A stretch of DNA of 64,000 bases, taken from assembly GCA_023213315.1 (NCBI GenBank), contig JAKCPI010005185.1:92178-156177 (forward strand), read 5' to 3'. The notes under the pieces were generated by a model. The model saw only the letters and a list, made by a program, of their open reading frames with translations, did not search any database and was not told the origin of the DNA. The DNA is from Euborellia annulipes. Taxonomy: Eukaryota; Arthropoda; Insecta; Dermaptera; Anisolabididae. The position numbers and the translations under genes are program-made. Positions 63,700 to 64,000 of the stretch are shown here, piece by piece (the stretch's first letter is position 1; each line of letters opens with the position of its first letter).

Positions 63700-64000
63700 G
63701 GGATAGTACACAACTTTCGATTGTCGAATGTATTAGGAAAGTTGTGCTCTGTGCTTGTTCACACCAGATTTTTTGTCTCGATCATATATTTAGTTTCCGA
63801 CAATAGGGTCATTCGATTTTCAAGAGCTAAATTTATAAGTATGGGAAAATATTTATATTTTGTTACCATGGCAATCATTTCCTCCTTTCTTTCCTATCAA
63901 GTACAAGAGTAAAGTGGTCTTGTTTGAAGATTTCAATGACAAATGAGAATATAAGGATTTTAAAGAGAATCTAAAAAAATAATTGATATTTGAATTTAAA
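63700..64000 (-). mobile_element. Family A repeat, copy 24, runs off the window
   Basis: Part of the terminal hairpin (GAAAGTTGTGCTCTGTGCTT..CACACCAGA), then TTTGTTACCATGGCAATCAT, ACAAGAGTAAAGTGGTCTTG and TTTTAAAGAGAATCTAAAAA to the last base. Confidence 0.85.

Overview
This window looks like a gene-poor, transposon-packed intergenic or intronic stretch of an AT-rich animal genome, most likely an invertebrate and plausibly an arthropod. The evidence is indirect: abundant hAT, mariner, pogo, piggyBac and PIF/Harbinger-type non-autonomous elements, tRNA-derived SINEs, Penelope-type hammerhead ribozyme motifs and Ty3/Gypsy debris. The species cannot be named from sequence alone. No host protein-coding gene, rRNA or intact tRNA gene is visible. 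All long frames are short and come from repeats or low-complexity DNA. The only protein remnants recognised are a C-terminal mariner transposase fragment (22.4-22.8 kb, minus) and two copies of a Gypsy integrase fragment (42.56 and 42.89 kb, plus) with an acidic polyprotein-like tail.

The dominant occupant is one non-coding repeat, called family A here, with about two dozen full, partial or shredded copies on both strands. A full unit is roughly 0.6-0.95 kb. It opens with a small hairpin (ACTTTCTCTTACC paired with AGAGAAAGT), carries a GT microsatellite at a fixed internal position, has two perfect palindromes (AAAGTACTAGTACTTT and GTTACCATGGTAAC), and ends in an 80-bp perfect or near-perfect hairpin bounded by CTGGTGTGAC and GTCACACCAG. 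There are two alternative 3' halves. At 55.0-58.1 kb several copies are fused into a 3-kb nest of inverted and direct repeats.

Region by region: 0-9 kb holds palindromic short elements, family A copies and a 1.96-kb hAT-type insertion (4599-6561) with an exact 8-bp target duplication. 9-20 kb is mostly unique AT-rich DNA with pogo-like and TACAGTCGGCG-type MITEs, a GAAG-tailed SINE and a family A copy split by a Harbinger-like MITE. 20-34 kb has a hAT MITE with exact 8-bp duplication, a mariner deletion derivative, a second piggyBac-like MITE, hammerhead-type motifs and a tRNA-like core inside inverted repeats. 34-47 kb holds long-TIR MITEs, a palindrome of hammerhead-like motifs, a SINE inserted with a 15-bp duplication, a miniature LTR array (80-bp LTRs) and a Russian-doll nest of hAT-like elements (45.6-46.7 kb). 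47-64 kb continues with SINEs, MITEs, an 803-bp TTAA-flanked element and the large family A palindrome.

The most interesting items are (i) several independent hammerhead ribozyme-like motifs, one (31301-31352, minus) with complete core and all three stems; (ii) family A itself and its composite palindrome; (iii) the miniature LTR element with a captured antisense integrase piece; and (iv) tRNA-like cores enclosed in inverted repeats. The nests record the order of insertions. All family assignments rest on motif recognition by eye; no searches were run.
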